Assembly: GCA_027475525.1 (NCBI GenBank)
Contig: JAMWFC010000120.1
Location: 62,001-126,000 of the forward strand
DNA from: Macrolepiota albuminosa
Lineage: Eukaryota > Basidiomycota > Agaricomycetes > Agaricales > Agaricaceae
Direction of reading: 5' to 3'
Length of the DNA: 64,000 nucleotides
Numbering within the stretch: position 1 is the stretch's first letter; every line of letters begins with the position of its first letter. The position numbers and the translations under genes are program-made. Below the pieces are notes generated by a model. That model was not told where the DNA came from. It searched no databases and worked only from the letters and a program-made list of their open reading frames with translations. This document shows positions 31,015 to 41,238 of the stretch, piece after piece.

Positions 31015-32841
31015 ATGTCGCGCACCCCGACGCATTCCCCGACGCCCCCGCCCACCAACGAAGTCGCGCCTTTGGTCATATGGGAGGCCCGGGACGCCCG
31101 GTATCGGCTCCGCCTGGATCAGGAGCGTGTCGCGGCGCTATTTCAGCAACGTAGGTGCATTCGCGTGTGTTTTGCTTGGCCTGATCAACCTCCCTTTTCT
31201 AGAACAACAAAACGCACCTGTCCCGGAGGCGGGACCCAGTCGCCTGCCGGAGGCTGCCCCGGAGGCACCGGCCAGTTCCCCGCCGTCGGTTCCCGCGGTA
31301 GCCCCTCAGGCGGGTCCTAGTCGCCCCGCGCCCACTGTCGCGCGGATGACCGTCCGACCCCCCCGCCCTCCCCCTTCGCCTCGCCCCCGCTTGGTCGCCC
31401 CGCGTTTTCGTCGATCGGGGATGGCCCCCGGCACCGTGTCGGTGGTCCCGGAGGATCTTCGTATCCCGTGGGCCGCCGTGTCGCAGTCGGTGTTCGAGCA
31501 GGCCCTTGAGAGGCCCCGGGGGTTGCCTACCCATGCGTGGTGCGTGAGTAACGGGCCGGTGAGTGACTTTGTACCTTCGTGGCCGCCGCTAACGTCGACC
31601 CAGTGTGTGCACTGCGCTCGCCGGATGGTGCCGTGCCATTTCGAGGCCCCCAGCCCGTCGTCCCGGAGAGACTCGTCGGTGTGCGAGGCGTGTCGCGACA
31701 ACCACGAGCGCTGCTCCGTTTCCGCTTTGTGGAGGGCGCGTTGCATGGCGCGGGAACAGGGGTGGCCGCTGGGGGGTTTGACACGCCGAATGGGGGTGGA
31801 GGAGAGGGACTGGGTGGTCGAGCCGCCGGTGGGAGCGCCGGAGGGTTCCGGGGGAGGCGCCGCCCCGACGAGGGGGTCTCGGGTCAGGGGGGCGGCGGGG
31901 GTGGGGAGTCGGGGCCGGCCCGTGGTCCTGATCACGCGCCGGGCAACCCGGGCCGGGGCGAGTCGTGCCGACAAGGGGAAGCGGCGGGCGTCGCCCAGTC
32001 CTTCCCCCGGCCCTTCCAAGCGGCCACGGCTCTCCCGGGAGTCCCCTTCCCCGGCCCCTTCCCTGCGCCTGTCTCCGGCGGTCTTCTCCCCCTTGTCGGG
32101 GCGGCCGCTGGGCGTGGACGTGAGGGCGCTCCAGGAGCGCGTGGATCGGGCCGAGCGGGAGAGGCAGGAGCTGGTTGACCGCCATCAGGTCACAGCTGAA
32201 CACCTGCAGGGGGTTCGGACGTCCCTGGCCCGGAGCGAGGAGGCGGTGAGGCAGGAGGCGGCAGCTAGGCGGTGGATGGAGGAGGACCGGGGGGCGGCAG
32301 CTCGGGAGCTGCAGGAGGCGCGGGTTGCACGAGGGGCGTTGGAGGCCGAGCGGGACGCGCTACGGACCCGGCTGGAGCAAGGGACGGGTCATCCGGAGCC
32401 GGCCCCCCAGAGCCTGCAGGACGTGGTCGTCGCCCGGATGGCGGCTTTGAGTGAGTGGTTGGAGCCCCTCTACTGAGTTCCCGTGCTGATTTCCTAGGTT
32501 GGGCCCGGGAGCACCGCCTGCTCCTGGACGGGGCGGCTGCGGCGCTGGCTTCTCTGCAGGAGGGTCAGCGGCCCGAGTTGGCAACCCCCGGGGTGGAGCG
32601 CGGGTTGGACCTGCTGGGGAGGCTGGTCTCGGCGCACCGGCGGAGGAACGTCCCAGCGCCGGGCACCTGGTTCGAGAGGATTCTGGACGAAGGCGAGCCC
32701 CTTCCGTCCTGGGACCAGCTGCTGGAGGAGGCGTCGCGGGAGTACGTTCCGGGGGAGCGGGAGGGAGAGGAGCCTCGGGGTTGGCCGTCGCGGTCCAGCG
32801 GGGGAGAGGGAGGGGAGGGGGGCCCGGAGACCCCTCACTAG
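31015..32841 (+). CDS. Spliced antisense Zn-cluster protein of element A, three exons, 575 aa
   Basis: Exons 31015-31150, 31203-32450 and 32498-32841. Introns of 52 and 47 nt have GT-AG ends and the spliced length is an exact multiple of three. The ATG sits in a good context (CTCAACCATGTCG) 127 bp past the LTR. The N-terminus is Pro/Thr-rich with EARDARYRLRLDQERVAALF. A cysteine cluster at residues about 180-216 reads CVHCARRMVPC, 15 residues, CEACRDNHERC: CX2CX6CX15CX2CX6C, close to Zn(II)2Cys6. A basic Ser/Pro region follows (DKGKRRASPSPSPGPSKRPR, a possible nuclear signal), then a coiled coil at about 346-440. The conserved C-terminal domain holds WAREHRLLLDGAAAALASLQ and GLDLLGRLVSAHRRRN. 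It converges on pol with a 265-bp spacer. Function unknown; a nuclear DNA-binding regulator is inferred. A' at 1-1163 is a second copy. Confidence 0.82.
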
Positions 32842-33105
32842 CAGTCTTTTTGCCGGACTTTCTTGACAGTCTCGTTATGTATCCTATAGTGTAGCGGTAA
32901 ACCAAAATGTATATACTTGTTCTGCCGAGGTAAGTAAGTAAAGAGAGAGAGGAAAGACAGAAACATCGCAAGTAATTTGGCGAGAGAGAGAAATTCGGGT
33001 GCTACGATGGGAGAGGGTAATCAAGAGGAGCGAGAAAGAAGGAAAAACAGAAAGTATACATGGGAGTTGAATCCCTACCGAAGCCAGAGGCGGGGGTTAC
33101 GCCCA
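32842..33105. other. Spacer between A antisense gene and pol
   Basis: No gene seen. Contains ATGTATATACTTG, shared with A' at 1250, and purine-rich runs near 32938-32990. Confidence 0.5.
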
Positions 33106-36100
33106 CTACTGCCGTCTGTGAGTCCTGCGCCCGGGGAGGCCGTTCCCCGGGTGCCGTTGTTGAAAGTTCCGGAGTTTGTCGAGGGCGCCTTCGAGGTTTC
33201 GGCGCGGTTCCCAAGTGTCGTCTTCCGGGCCGTACCCCTTCCACCGTACGAGGAAGTGGGGTCGTCCACGAATGTTCCGGGAGTCGAGGATGTCTTCGAC
33301 TTCGTAGTGGTACTCGTCCTCGACCTCGACCGGGGGAGGGGGCTCGGGGCGTCGTCCAGGGAAGGGATCCGGGGGGTGTCGTTCCAGGAGGCGGACGTGG
33401 AATACCGGGTGCAGACCTTTTAGTCCCGGGGGGAGCTCGATCTTGTAGGCGTGGGATGAGACCTTCTTCAATATTTTGAACGGGCCGAGACGCTTTGTCC
33501 CGGGGGCCCAGTCGGGGGTGTCTTCCCGCTTCCGGTCGGCGTGTTTCACGTAGGCCCGGTTCGCGGTGTCGATCTCCTCCCGGAGAAACTCGTGAAGGGA
33601 TTGGAGATCCCGGGCGACCTCGTGGGCGGCGTGCGACGGGATGTCCCGGAGCGAGAGCGTCAGTCGTGGGTGGTATCCCTTGTTGGCAAAGAAGGGTGAT
33701 ACCCCGGTGGCAGAGTGCGGCGTGTTGTTGTAGGTGAACTCGGCCAGGGGGAGCTCGGCGCGCCAGTCGTCCTGTAAGTAGTTGACGTACAGTCGAAGGT
33801 ACTGCTCGAGAGACTGGTTGACCCTTTCGGTTTGGCCGTCGGTTTCGGGGTGGTAGGCGGTAGAGAGGTTAGTCTTTACTTCAAGTGCCTTACACAGGGA
33901 AGTCCAGAACTTGGACACGAAGAGAGGGCCACGGTCGGAGACGATGTCGTCCGGGAGTCCATGTTTGGCGAAGACGTGCTCGAGGAACAGCCGGGCGAAG
34001 TCCGGGGCGGTATCCGTGGTGTGGCAGGGTAGGAAGATGCCCTGTTTGGTCAGCCTGCACACAACGACGAGAATAGCATCGAACCCTTCAGATTCCGGGA
34101 GCTCGACGATGTGGTCCAGAGATATTGAGGACCAGGGGCGTCGTCCGACCGGCAGGGGTTTCAGGAGTCCGTACGGTCGGTGTCGGGGGACCTTGGCCCG
34201 GAGGCAGGGCTCGCATGATCGAATGTAACGGGTCACATCCTTCTTCAACCCTGGCCAAAAGTAAGTCCGGGAGATGAGCTGGAGGGTCTTACGTATTCCA
34301 GGATGTCCCCGGAGCTTGTGGTCGTGGTGTTGACGGAGGACGTCGTAGCGAAGTCGGGCGTGATCCGGGACGTAGATGCGGCCGTCCCGGAGGAGGAGTT
34401 TCTCGTCGGGGGACAAGGAGAAGGCGGGGTCCCGGTCGGTTCCGTCGGAAGGGTTTCGGGGGTCGTGATCGGTGAAGTACTTGTCCCGGGGAGCGCGGCG
34501 GATCTGGTTCAGGGTTCCTTCGTCGTTTAAGATCAGTACGGCATTCAGGTGTTCGGGAGGGATCACCACGCGATGATTGAACGCATTGCGCTCCGCCTCG
34601 AATGACTTCTTGGGGTAGACGTCCGGTCGACGGGTGAGGGCATCGGGCTTGGCGCCAAGGCGTCCCGGGCGGTACTGGATCGTGAAGTCGTATTCCGAGA
34701 GGATCTCGGACCATCGGGCCTGTCGTCGACTAAGCTGTTTGGTCGTGGTGAAGTACTGCAGGTTGTTGTGATCCGAGTAGACCTGAATCCGGTGTCGGGC
34801 TCCCTCGAGGTAGGCTCGCCACTGCTTGAAGGCTTCGACGATGGCGAGGAGCTCCTTGTCGTAGATGTCGTAGTTGAGCTCGGCGTCGATCATGGACCGG
34901 GTGTAGAAAGCGACTGGCCGGGGCTCCCCACCGTCAGGCTCCATCTGTGAGAGGATCCCGGCGATGGCGTAGTCGGACGCGTCACATTCCAGGATGATCG
35001 GGAGGGCCGGATCGTAGTGCCGGAGTACCGGGGCGACTGTGAAAGCCTCCTTGAGCAAGTTAAAGACGCTTTGGCACTTACTGTCCCAGTTCCAGGCGAT
35101 GTCCTTGCGCGTGAGCCGGTTGAGGGGTTTCGTAATCCCGGAGTAGTTGTCTATAAACCTCCGGTAGAAGTTAGCGAAACCCAGGAAGGACTGTACTTCC
35201 TTGACGTTCCGGGGCTGCGGCCAGTTGACGATGGCCTCGACCTTGTGGGGGTCCATGCGAACGCCGTTCGGGGATACTATGACGCCAAGATACTCAACCT
35301 CTTCCGTATGGAAGGAGCACTTCTCGGGCTTGGCGTGGAGGTTGTGCTCCCGGAGGCGTTCGAGGACCTGCCGGACATGCTTCTGGTGATCCTCCGGTGA
35401 GTCGGAATAAATGAGGATGTCGTCCAGGTAGACGATCACGAAGACGTCGCTCATGTCGTGGAAGATGTCGTTCATGAAGTATTGGAACGTGGCGGGGGAG
35501 TTAGTCATTCCGAAAGGCATCACAAGATACTCAAACAGACCATACCGCGTGCGGAACGCGGTTTTCCACTCGTGTCCCGGGGCGATGCGGACGTTGTTGT
35601 AACCGGAGCGGAGGTCAATTTTCGTGTAGACCTTGGCACTGCGAAGTCGATCGACCAGATCGCCGATGAGCGGGAGCGGGTAGCGGTTCTTCTTGGTGAT
35701 CTTGTTGAGTCCCCGGTAGTCGACGCAGAGTCGGAGCGAGCCGTCCTTCTTCTTGGCGAATAGAACCGGGGCTCCGGCGGAGGAGGCGGAGGGTCGGATG
35801 AATCCCTTACCGAGCATTTCGTCGAGGTAGTCCTTGAGGGCCCGAAGCTCGACTTCCGACATGTTGTACACCTTGCCGAAAGGGGGGGCGACTCCTTCCT
35901 CGAGATCGATCGTGTGGTCGTAGGGTCGATGAGGGGGAATCTCCTTGGCGTCTCCTTCGGAGAATACGTCAGCGAACTCATGGTACTCCGGGGGAACTAC
36001 TTCTCGGAGGATCTGCTCCTCGGTTTTCTTCTCCGGGGGAACAGCGTCTCCTCGTAGGTGCTCTTCCGGGAGAGATGGCGAGGTGTGTAGCTGGAACGTG

Positions 36101-37458
36101 GGAGTTCCATCCTTCATGAGGCGGGCGAAGGGGGCGGCTCCAATGATCCTGATGTCGAGTGTGTCCGGGTCGATCGGGGTCGCGGGAGTGTCGGCTGGAG
36201 CGGGTTTGACCCGTGTCTGGGATCGGCCCGGGTAGTTCGGCCCTTTGTACTTGTTCCGAGGAATGTTTGGGGGCCGATCTGGGACATTTCGGGCTCGGCC
36301 GGGAGTGGGCGAGGACGTGGGTGGTGTAGATGGAGAGGGCGCGGCGGTCGTCCCGGGGGTGTCGGGTATCGGGTCGCTTCCGAGGGCCCGGAGGTGCACG
36401 GCGGTCGTGGGGTGGTCTTCGGGTCCCGGGAAGGTCATGGTGAGCGTCCTCCAATCGATGTCGGGGTTTGTGTCGCGCAGCCAGGGTAGTCCCAGCACCA
36501 TCGGGGTCGATTCGTGAAGTCGCGTGACCAGGAAGTCGGAGGTGAACTCGTAGCCGTTGTCCAGGGTCACGCGTCCTGAATGAGACCTCTTGATGGGGCC
36601 GGAGGCGGAGGGAGTGCCGTCGAGGCGCTGCAGGCGAAGGGGCTGGTCGAGGGGGTCGTGAGGGAGGTCGAGGGTGTCGCTGATGAAAACCCCGGTGGCT
36701 CCGCTGTCGATGAGGGCCGATATCGGCCCGGGGGTGCCGTCCAGCCTGGCATTGATGACGAAGGACCGGGACGAGCGAGACTGGAGTCCCGGGGGTGGTG
36801 GGGGTTCGTCCGGGCAGTCCTTCGGGGTTGGTCTTGGGGGGTGGGGGATGTCGAAGGGAAGTTGTTGGTCGTCGGGCGTCGGGTCCCGGGTCAGGCGAAG
36901 GGTGAGGTGTCGCCAATCGATGCGGGGGTTGGTGTCCCGGAGCCATGGGAGCCCTAAGACGAGGGGTGTGGAGGGGTGAAGTTTGGTCATCAACATCCGC
37001 AGGGTGTGAGTCTGTCCGTTGGCGAAAGTAACGGGCATACGCACGAAATGGGTGATGTCCCCCGCCGTGGAGGCGTCTCCGTCAAAGAGGCAGAGTCGTA
37101 CCGGGACCGGGAGTCGTTGAGCGGGTTCCGGGGCCAAGGCAGACAATGCTTCGTCGATGAAGTTGTCGGTGGCGCCACTGTCGACGAGGGTGTTGAGGGG
37201 GGTTCCGGAGGGGGTGAGGCGGGTGTTGAGGAGGAGGGAGTGCGAGGAGTGGGAGGGTAGGTAAGCCGTGAGGGTGTCCTGTACGAGTGTCGTGGAGCGA
37301 AGGTGGGAAACCGGGGCGGAGAAGACGTCGGGGTCGATTCCGCGATTTAGGGCGTCTTCCGGGTCTAAATCGCCGGGTCGTTTTCCGAGTACTCGTAGGT
37401 GGCGTCCTCTCCTTCGAAGGTCCAGGTGGCACGTCCCATGACCTGTCGTTTGGGGCAC
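33106..37458 (-). CDS. Ty3/gypsy chromovirus pol of element A, about 1450 aa
   Basis: One open minus-strand frame in the -1 register to gag, overlapping its end by roughly 120 nt; the annotated first codon is GTG, inside the overlap. Domains: retropepsin-like 1 (Asp93 in [10 protein letters not shown], later [11 protein letters not shown]), retropepsin-like 2 (Asp251 in [10 protein letters not shown], again [11 protein letters not shown]), RT (YLDD at 677-680), RNase H ([16 protein letters not shown]), integrase finger (CEPC) and DDE core (Asp1115, Asp1175, Glu1211; 35 residues between the last two). A GPF-type motif ([11 protein letters not shown]) and a chromodomain ([17 protein letters not shown]) end the protein. 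Compared with A', 20 residues just before the GPF motif are missing in frame. Pol copies and inserts the element; the chromodomain would steer insertion to marked chromatin. Confidence 0.93.
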   Translation of the reverse strand: MPQTTGHGTCHLDLRRRGRHLRVLGKRPGDLDPEDALNRGIDPDVFSAPVSHLRSTTLVQDTLTAYLPSHSSHSLLLNTRLTPSGTPLNTLVDSGATDNFIDEALSALAPEPAQRLPVPVRLCLFDGDASTAGDITHFVRMPVTFANGQTHTLRMLMTKLHPSTPLVLGLPWLRDTNPRIDWRHLTLRLTRDPTPDDQQLPFDIPHPPRPTPKDCPDEPPPPPGLQSRSSRSFVINARLDGTPGPISALIDSGATGVFISDTLDLPHDPLDQPLRLQRLDGTPSASGPIKRSHSGRVTLDNGYEFTSDFLVTRLHESTPMVLGLPWLRDTNPDIDWRTLTMTFPGPEDHPTTAVHLRALGSDPIPDTPGTTAAPSPSTPPTSSPTPGRARNVPDRPPNIPRNKYKGPNYPGRSQTRVKPAPADTPATPIDPDTLDIRIIGAAPFARLMKDGTPTFQLHTSPSLPEEHLRGDAVPPEKKTEEQILREVVPPEYHEFADVFSEGDAKEIPPHRPYDHTIDLEEGVAPPFGKVYNMSEVELRALKDYLDEMLGKGFIRPSASSAGAPVLFAKKKDGSLRLCVDYRGLNKITKKNRYPLPLIGDLVDRLRSAKVYTKIDLRSGYNNVRIAPGHEWKTAFRTRYGLFEYLVMPFGMTNSPATFQYFMNDIFHDMSDVFVIVYLDDILIYSDSPEDHQKHVRQVLERLREHNLHAKPEKCSFHTEEVEYLGVIVSPNGVRMDPHKVEAIVNWPQPRNVKEVQSFLGFANFYRRFIDNYSGITKPLNRLTRKDIAWNWDSKCQSVFNLLKEAFTVAPVLRHYDPALPIILECDASDYAIAGILSQMEPDGGEPRPVAFYTRSMIDAELNYDIYDKELLAIVEAFKQWRAYLEGARHRIQVYSDHNNLQYFTTTKQLSRRQARWSEILSEYDFTIQYRPGRLGAKPDALTRRPDVYPKKSFEAERNAFNHRVVIPPEHLNAVLILNDEGTLNQIRRAPRDKYFTDHDPRNPSDGTDRDPAFSLSPDEKLLLRDGRIYVPDHARLRYDVLRQHHDHKLRGHPGIRKTLQLISRTYFWPGLKKDVTRYIRSCEPCLRAKVPRHRPYGLLKPLPVGRRPWSSISLDHIVELPESEGFDAILVVVCRLTKQGIFLPCHTTDTAPDFARLFLEHVFAKHGLPDDIVSDRGPLFVSKFWTSLCKALEVKTNLSTAYHPETDGQTERVNQSLEQYLRLYVNYLQDDWRAELPLAEFTYNNTPHSATGVSPFFANKGYHPRLTLSLRDIPSHAAHEVARDLQSLHEFLREEIDTANRAYVKHADRKREDTPDWAPGTKRLGPFKILKKVSSHAYKIELPPGLKGLHPVFHVRLLERHPPDPFPGRRPEPPPPVEVEDEYHYEVEDILDSRNIRGRPHFLVRWKGYGPEDDTWEPRRNLEGALDKLRNFQQRHPGNGLPGRRTHRRQ

Positions 37459-38546
37459 TCGGAGATGAAATGATCTTTCTCACCACAGAGTATGCAGACG
37501 CCCTCCCTTCTCCGTCGTTCCTGCACATCCGTCGGGACCTCGATCCAGGGTCGTCCCTTCTTTTGAAGCCGGTTGGCTCGGAGGGCCTCCTCGTCCCGTT
37601 CGTCGTCGAAGTCGAAGTCTTCGGGGTCTCCCGGGGGTTCCTCGGGGCTTGGCGCGTCGCCCGGGTCTTGGGTGGCCACGGCGGCGTTGAGCTGGGCCTG
37701 GGGGCGGGTGCCGCTGCCGGGGTTAGCATTGGGCGGGCCGCGACTCACCGGGGGTCGGCCGCCAGGGAACGCGGGTGGGGGCGGGTGCCGCTGCCGGGGT
37801 TAGCATTGGGCGGGCCGCGACTCACCGGGGGTCGGCCGCCAGGGAACGCGGGGGGCCTTCGGGGTTGGTCTTGGGGGGTGGGGGATGTCGAAGGGAAGTT
37901 GTTGGTCGTCGGGCGTCGGGTCCCGGGTCAGGCGAAGGGTGAGGTGTCGCCAATCGATGCGGGGGTTGGTGTCCCGGAGCCATGGGAGCCCTAAGACGAG
38001 GGGTGTGGAGGGGTGAAGTTTGGTCATCAACATCCGCAGGGTGTGAGTCTGTCCGTTGGCGAAAGTAACGGGCATACGCACGAAATGGGTGATGTCCCCC
38101 GCCGTGGAGGCGTCTCCGTCAAAGAGGCAGAGTCGTACCGGGACCGGGAGTCGTTGAGCGGGTTCCGGGGCCAAGGCAGACAATGCTTCGTCGATGAAGT
38201 TGTCGGTGGCGCCACTGTCGACGAGGGTGTTGAGGGGGGTTCCGGAGGGGGTGAGGCGGGTGTTGAGGAGGAGGGAGTGCGAGGAGTGGGAGGGTAGGTA
38301 AGCCGTGAGGGTGTCCTGTACGAGTGTCGTGGAGCGAAGGTGGGAAACCGGGGCGGAGAAGACGTCGGGGTCGATTCCGCGATTTAGGGCGTCTTCCGGG
38401 TCTAAATCGCCGGGTCGTTTTCCGAGTACTCGTAGGTGGCGTCCTCTCCTTCGAAGGTCCAGGTGGCACGTCCCATGACCTGTCGTTTGGGGCACTCGGA
38501 GATGAAATGGTCTTTCTCACCACAGAGTATGCAGACACCCTTCCTT
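36819..38546. repeat. Block of about 690 bp repeated at 37856, probable misassembly
   Basis: 36819-37509 and 37856-38546 are nearly identical (offset 1037), starting CCTTCGGGGTTGGTC. 38625-38885 likewise repeats about 37512-37775. The join points lie next to 77-bp duplications. Element A' has a single copy of this region. Confidence 0.8.
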
Positions 38547-41205
38547 CTCCCATGACCTGTCGTTTGGGGCACTCGGAGATGAAATGGTCTTTCTCACCAC
38601 AGAGTATGCAGACACCCTTCCTTCTCCGTCGTTCCTGCACATCCGTCGGGACCTCGATCCAGGGTCGTCCCTTCTTTTGAAGCCGGTTGGCTCGGAGGGC
38701 CTCCTCGTCCCGTTCGTCGTCGAAGTCGAAGTCTTCGGGGTCTCCCGGGGGTTCCTCGGGGCTTGGCGCGTCGCCCGGGTCTTGGGTGGCCACGGCGGCG
38801 TTGAGCTGGGCCTGGGGGCGGGTGCCGCTGCCGGGGTTAGCATTGGGCGGGCCGCGACTCACCGGGGGTCGGCCGCCAGGGAACGCGGGGGGACCGGGGT
38901 TTCGACCTTGGGGGTTGGGAGCTTCGCCGGAGGGCCAAGGGGGTCCTCCTCTAGGGTTCCAGGGGGGTCGGGAGTTCGAATACTCGCTGCGGTCTTCCCA
39001 GTAGCGCTGGTCGATCTGCATGACGAGGGCCTTGTATCCGTCGTAGGAGGGTTGTTTCGGGGCGAGTCGGAGGACGTCCTTGATACGTTGTGGGAGGGCG
39101 CGGCGGAGGGCGTACCGGAGGGCGCTGTAATTCCAACCTGTCTCGTAAGCTTCCTTTTCAAAACGTACGATGAAGGTAGTGAAACGTTCTTCAGAGCGCA
39201 TCCGGAGGTTGAAGAGGTTGTCCTCGGCCTCGGCCACGGTGTCGTATATCCCGAATTTCCCGGAGAACTCGTCGACGAAGGCTTGCCAGCGAGCGAGTGC
39301 CGGGTTGTTGGGGTCGAACTGGATGAGGGCCGTGTAGTGATCGAAGGCGATCCCCTGGAGGTACGACGCGGCAAAGGCCACCCGGGAGCTGTCAACCTGA
39401 AACGTGAGCGGCTTTGCCTGAAACGTATTAAGACACTGAGTGAGGAAGGTACGCCATTTCCGGGGGTCCCGGCCCGTGAACGCATCAGGTTTCTGAATGT
39501 CTAGGCGTCCTTCGCGGGCGAGGGCGTCGCGAGCGTCGTCCGGTCCGGCAGCGTTACGGGGAGGGGGGCCAGCGTTGTAATAGTAGTAGTAATGATTACC
39601 CCCCCCTCCTTGAGGAGGAAAAGCACCAAGGGCGGGGCCCCACCCGCCGGGAGGTCCTCCTCCGGGCGGCTCACCTGGGGGACCACGCCCGGGAGGCCCG
39701 TTGTCCCAAGGGGGTTCGTTCCTGCCAGGAGGGGGGCCGGGTCTCCACGCCGGGAGTGGCGGAGGTGGAGGGCCTGGGGGCCGTCCTCGAGGTTCAGCTG
39801 GGGGTGGCGGAGGCGGTCGGGGAGGGTTCGGCGGTGTCGGGTCGGGCGGAGGGGGGTTAGGTGCTGGGTCGGGTGCCGGGTTGCGCGGGGGACGTTCATT
39901 CCGGGAGGGTCGGGCTTGCATCGGGGGTCGCGGGGGGTTCCGTAGGTCGAAGTGGGGTGGCGGATCGCGGCGGAAGTTGCGTTCCGGAGGGGCCGGGGCG
40001 GACGTGGCGGGCGGTGCTGGTGCCAGGGCGGGCGCGGGCGCGGGACGTTGTTCGTTGTTATCGCGCGTGAGCTCGTCAATGTAGCATAACGTGTCGTCCG
40101 TACTAGGGGTGTCCACCCGGGCTGTACCGGGGTTCGTCGGGGCCGGGGGTCGGGCGTTGTCTGTTCGCGGGAGGGGTTCCAGGGGTCTTTGAGGCTGTCC
40201 CCAGGTCTCGAAGGTACTAGGAACGGAGTTAGCCCTGCGGCGAGTTGACAAGCCTACCGTGCGAGCAGCGGGTTGATCGAAGAGGCCTCCCGTCGGGTTG
40301 AGGGACCGTAGTATGGCTGAGGCGTTCTGCCGTTCTTCCCGTTGCCGTTGCTCCGGAGTGGGGACCGTGGGGGCTGCCGGGACTGCTGGGGCCGGTTCCG
40401 GGGGTTCCCGTCGAATGTGAATCGAGCGACCTGGGTCCGCGGGGTCGTTGAGGGGCCGAGGGGAGGGGGACGCGTGGACTTCGTCGAGCAGCTGCTGTAA
40501 TTCCTCCCGGAGGATCGTATTGCGCCTATACCTTACCATGGTTTGCTCCGGGAGGTCTCCTCGCGTGAGGCGATCCCCGAATTCGACCAGGCAGTGAGCC
40601 CATTCCTCCGGAGTGCCTTCGAAGTCGTCGTGCCCGAACTCCACAAGCAGCGTCCTTGTCCGTTGCGCGAAGTCCTCCGGTGAGATCCTGAGAGAGCGGA
40701 GTATCTCGTCCCGTTGCCGTTCATACTCCTCGAGGCGTCGTCGTCCCGTTGGCGAGGGAGGGGTCCGAGCGGGTGGAGCGGCGGCCGGGTAATGACGAGG
40801 GGGGTAGTCGGGGTAGGGGGGTCCTCGGGCTTCTCGGGGTTGGGGGACGGGGCGCTGGTAACCGTAGTAGGGGGTGGGTGCAAAGGGGCCCTCGCTGGGG
40901 GGAATCGGGCGAGGCCCACTGGGTGCAGGAGGGGTCTCCGGCAGGCCCCCGGGAATGCTCCGGTACGAGGGGACCTCCACGGGTCGTGCCATGGCTAGGT
41001 TGGGCGGAGGGGCCCAACTGGCTGAGGGCCCCAGATCATAGAAGGATGGGTCGGGGGCCCAGTGGCGGTGGAGGTACTGAGGTTCGTATGGGAGGGGTGG
41101 GTAGACAGGGCGGGGGGTCTGCGCGGAGTAGTGGTCGGGTACCGGGCGTCCGTAAGGGTCGGTCTGGTACCCCGTGGGGTAGTAGGTGTGAGTATACGTA
41201 GCCAT
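37365..41205 (-). CDS. Ty3 gag of element A, interrupted by assembly duplications
   Basis: Starts at the ATG at 41205 ([19 protein letters not shown]), 21 nt after the primer site. An N-terminal Tyr/Pro-rich part is followed by [21 protein letters not shown] long proline-rich linker leads to a Ty3-type capsid with [19 protein letters not shown] and [16 protein letters not shown] sequence. An acidic segment precedes the zinc knuckle [14 protein letters not shown] (CX2CX4HX4C). It stops at 37365 after [10 protein letters not shown]. The frame is continuous from 41205 to about 38550; the remainder is confused by the 77-bp duplications at 38471 and 37699 and the 690-bp block. The protein, some 900 residues if these are removed, is long for a Ty3 gag because of the proline-rich part. 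Confidence 0.85.
37699..37852. repeat. 77-bp tandem duplication in gag, likely artefact
   Basis: TGGGGGCGGGTGCCGCTGCC occurs at 37699 and 37776. Confidence 0.88.
38471..38624. repeat. 77-bp tandem duplication at zinc knuckle of gag, likely artefact
   Basis: TCCCATGACCTGTCG occurs at 38471 and 38548. It duplicates the CCHC coding stretch. Confidence 0.88.
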
Positions 41206-41225
41206 CAAGAACGGTGTAAGGAAAG

Positions 41226-41238
41226 AGTCTTGATATTA
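41226..41238 (-). promoter_or_regulatory. Self-primer binding site of element A
   Basis: TAATATCAAGACT on the minus strand, touching the 5' LTR. It is a perfect 13-nt complement of AGTCTTGATATTA within the LTR (plus-strand 41590-41602). This would let the RNA 5' end fold back as primer, as shown for Tf1. Confidence 0.8.

Noticed and set aside
33832..34032. Plus-strand frames across pol, such as [14 protein letters not shown]
   Set aside because: Antisense shadows of RT and integrase, present wherever pol is intact and without introns, start context or conservation of their own.
37800..38495. Second pol N-terminus with protease domain
   Set aside because: Product of the repeated 690-bp block; probably misassembly, so not listed as a separate gene.
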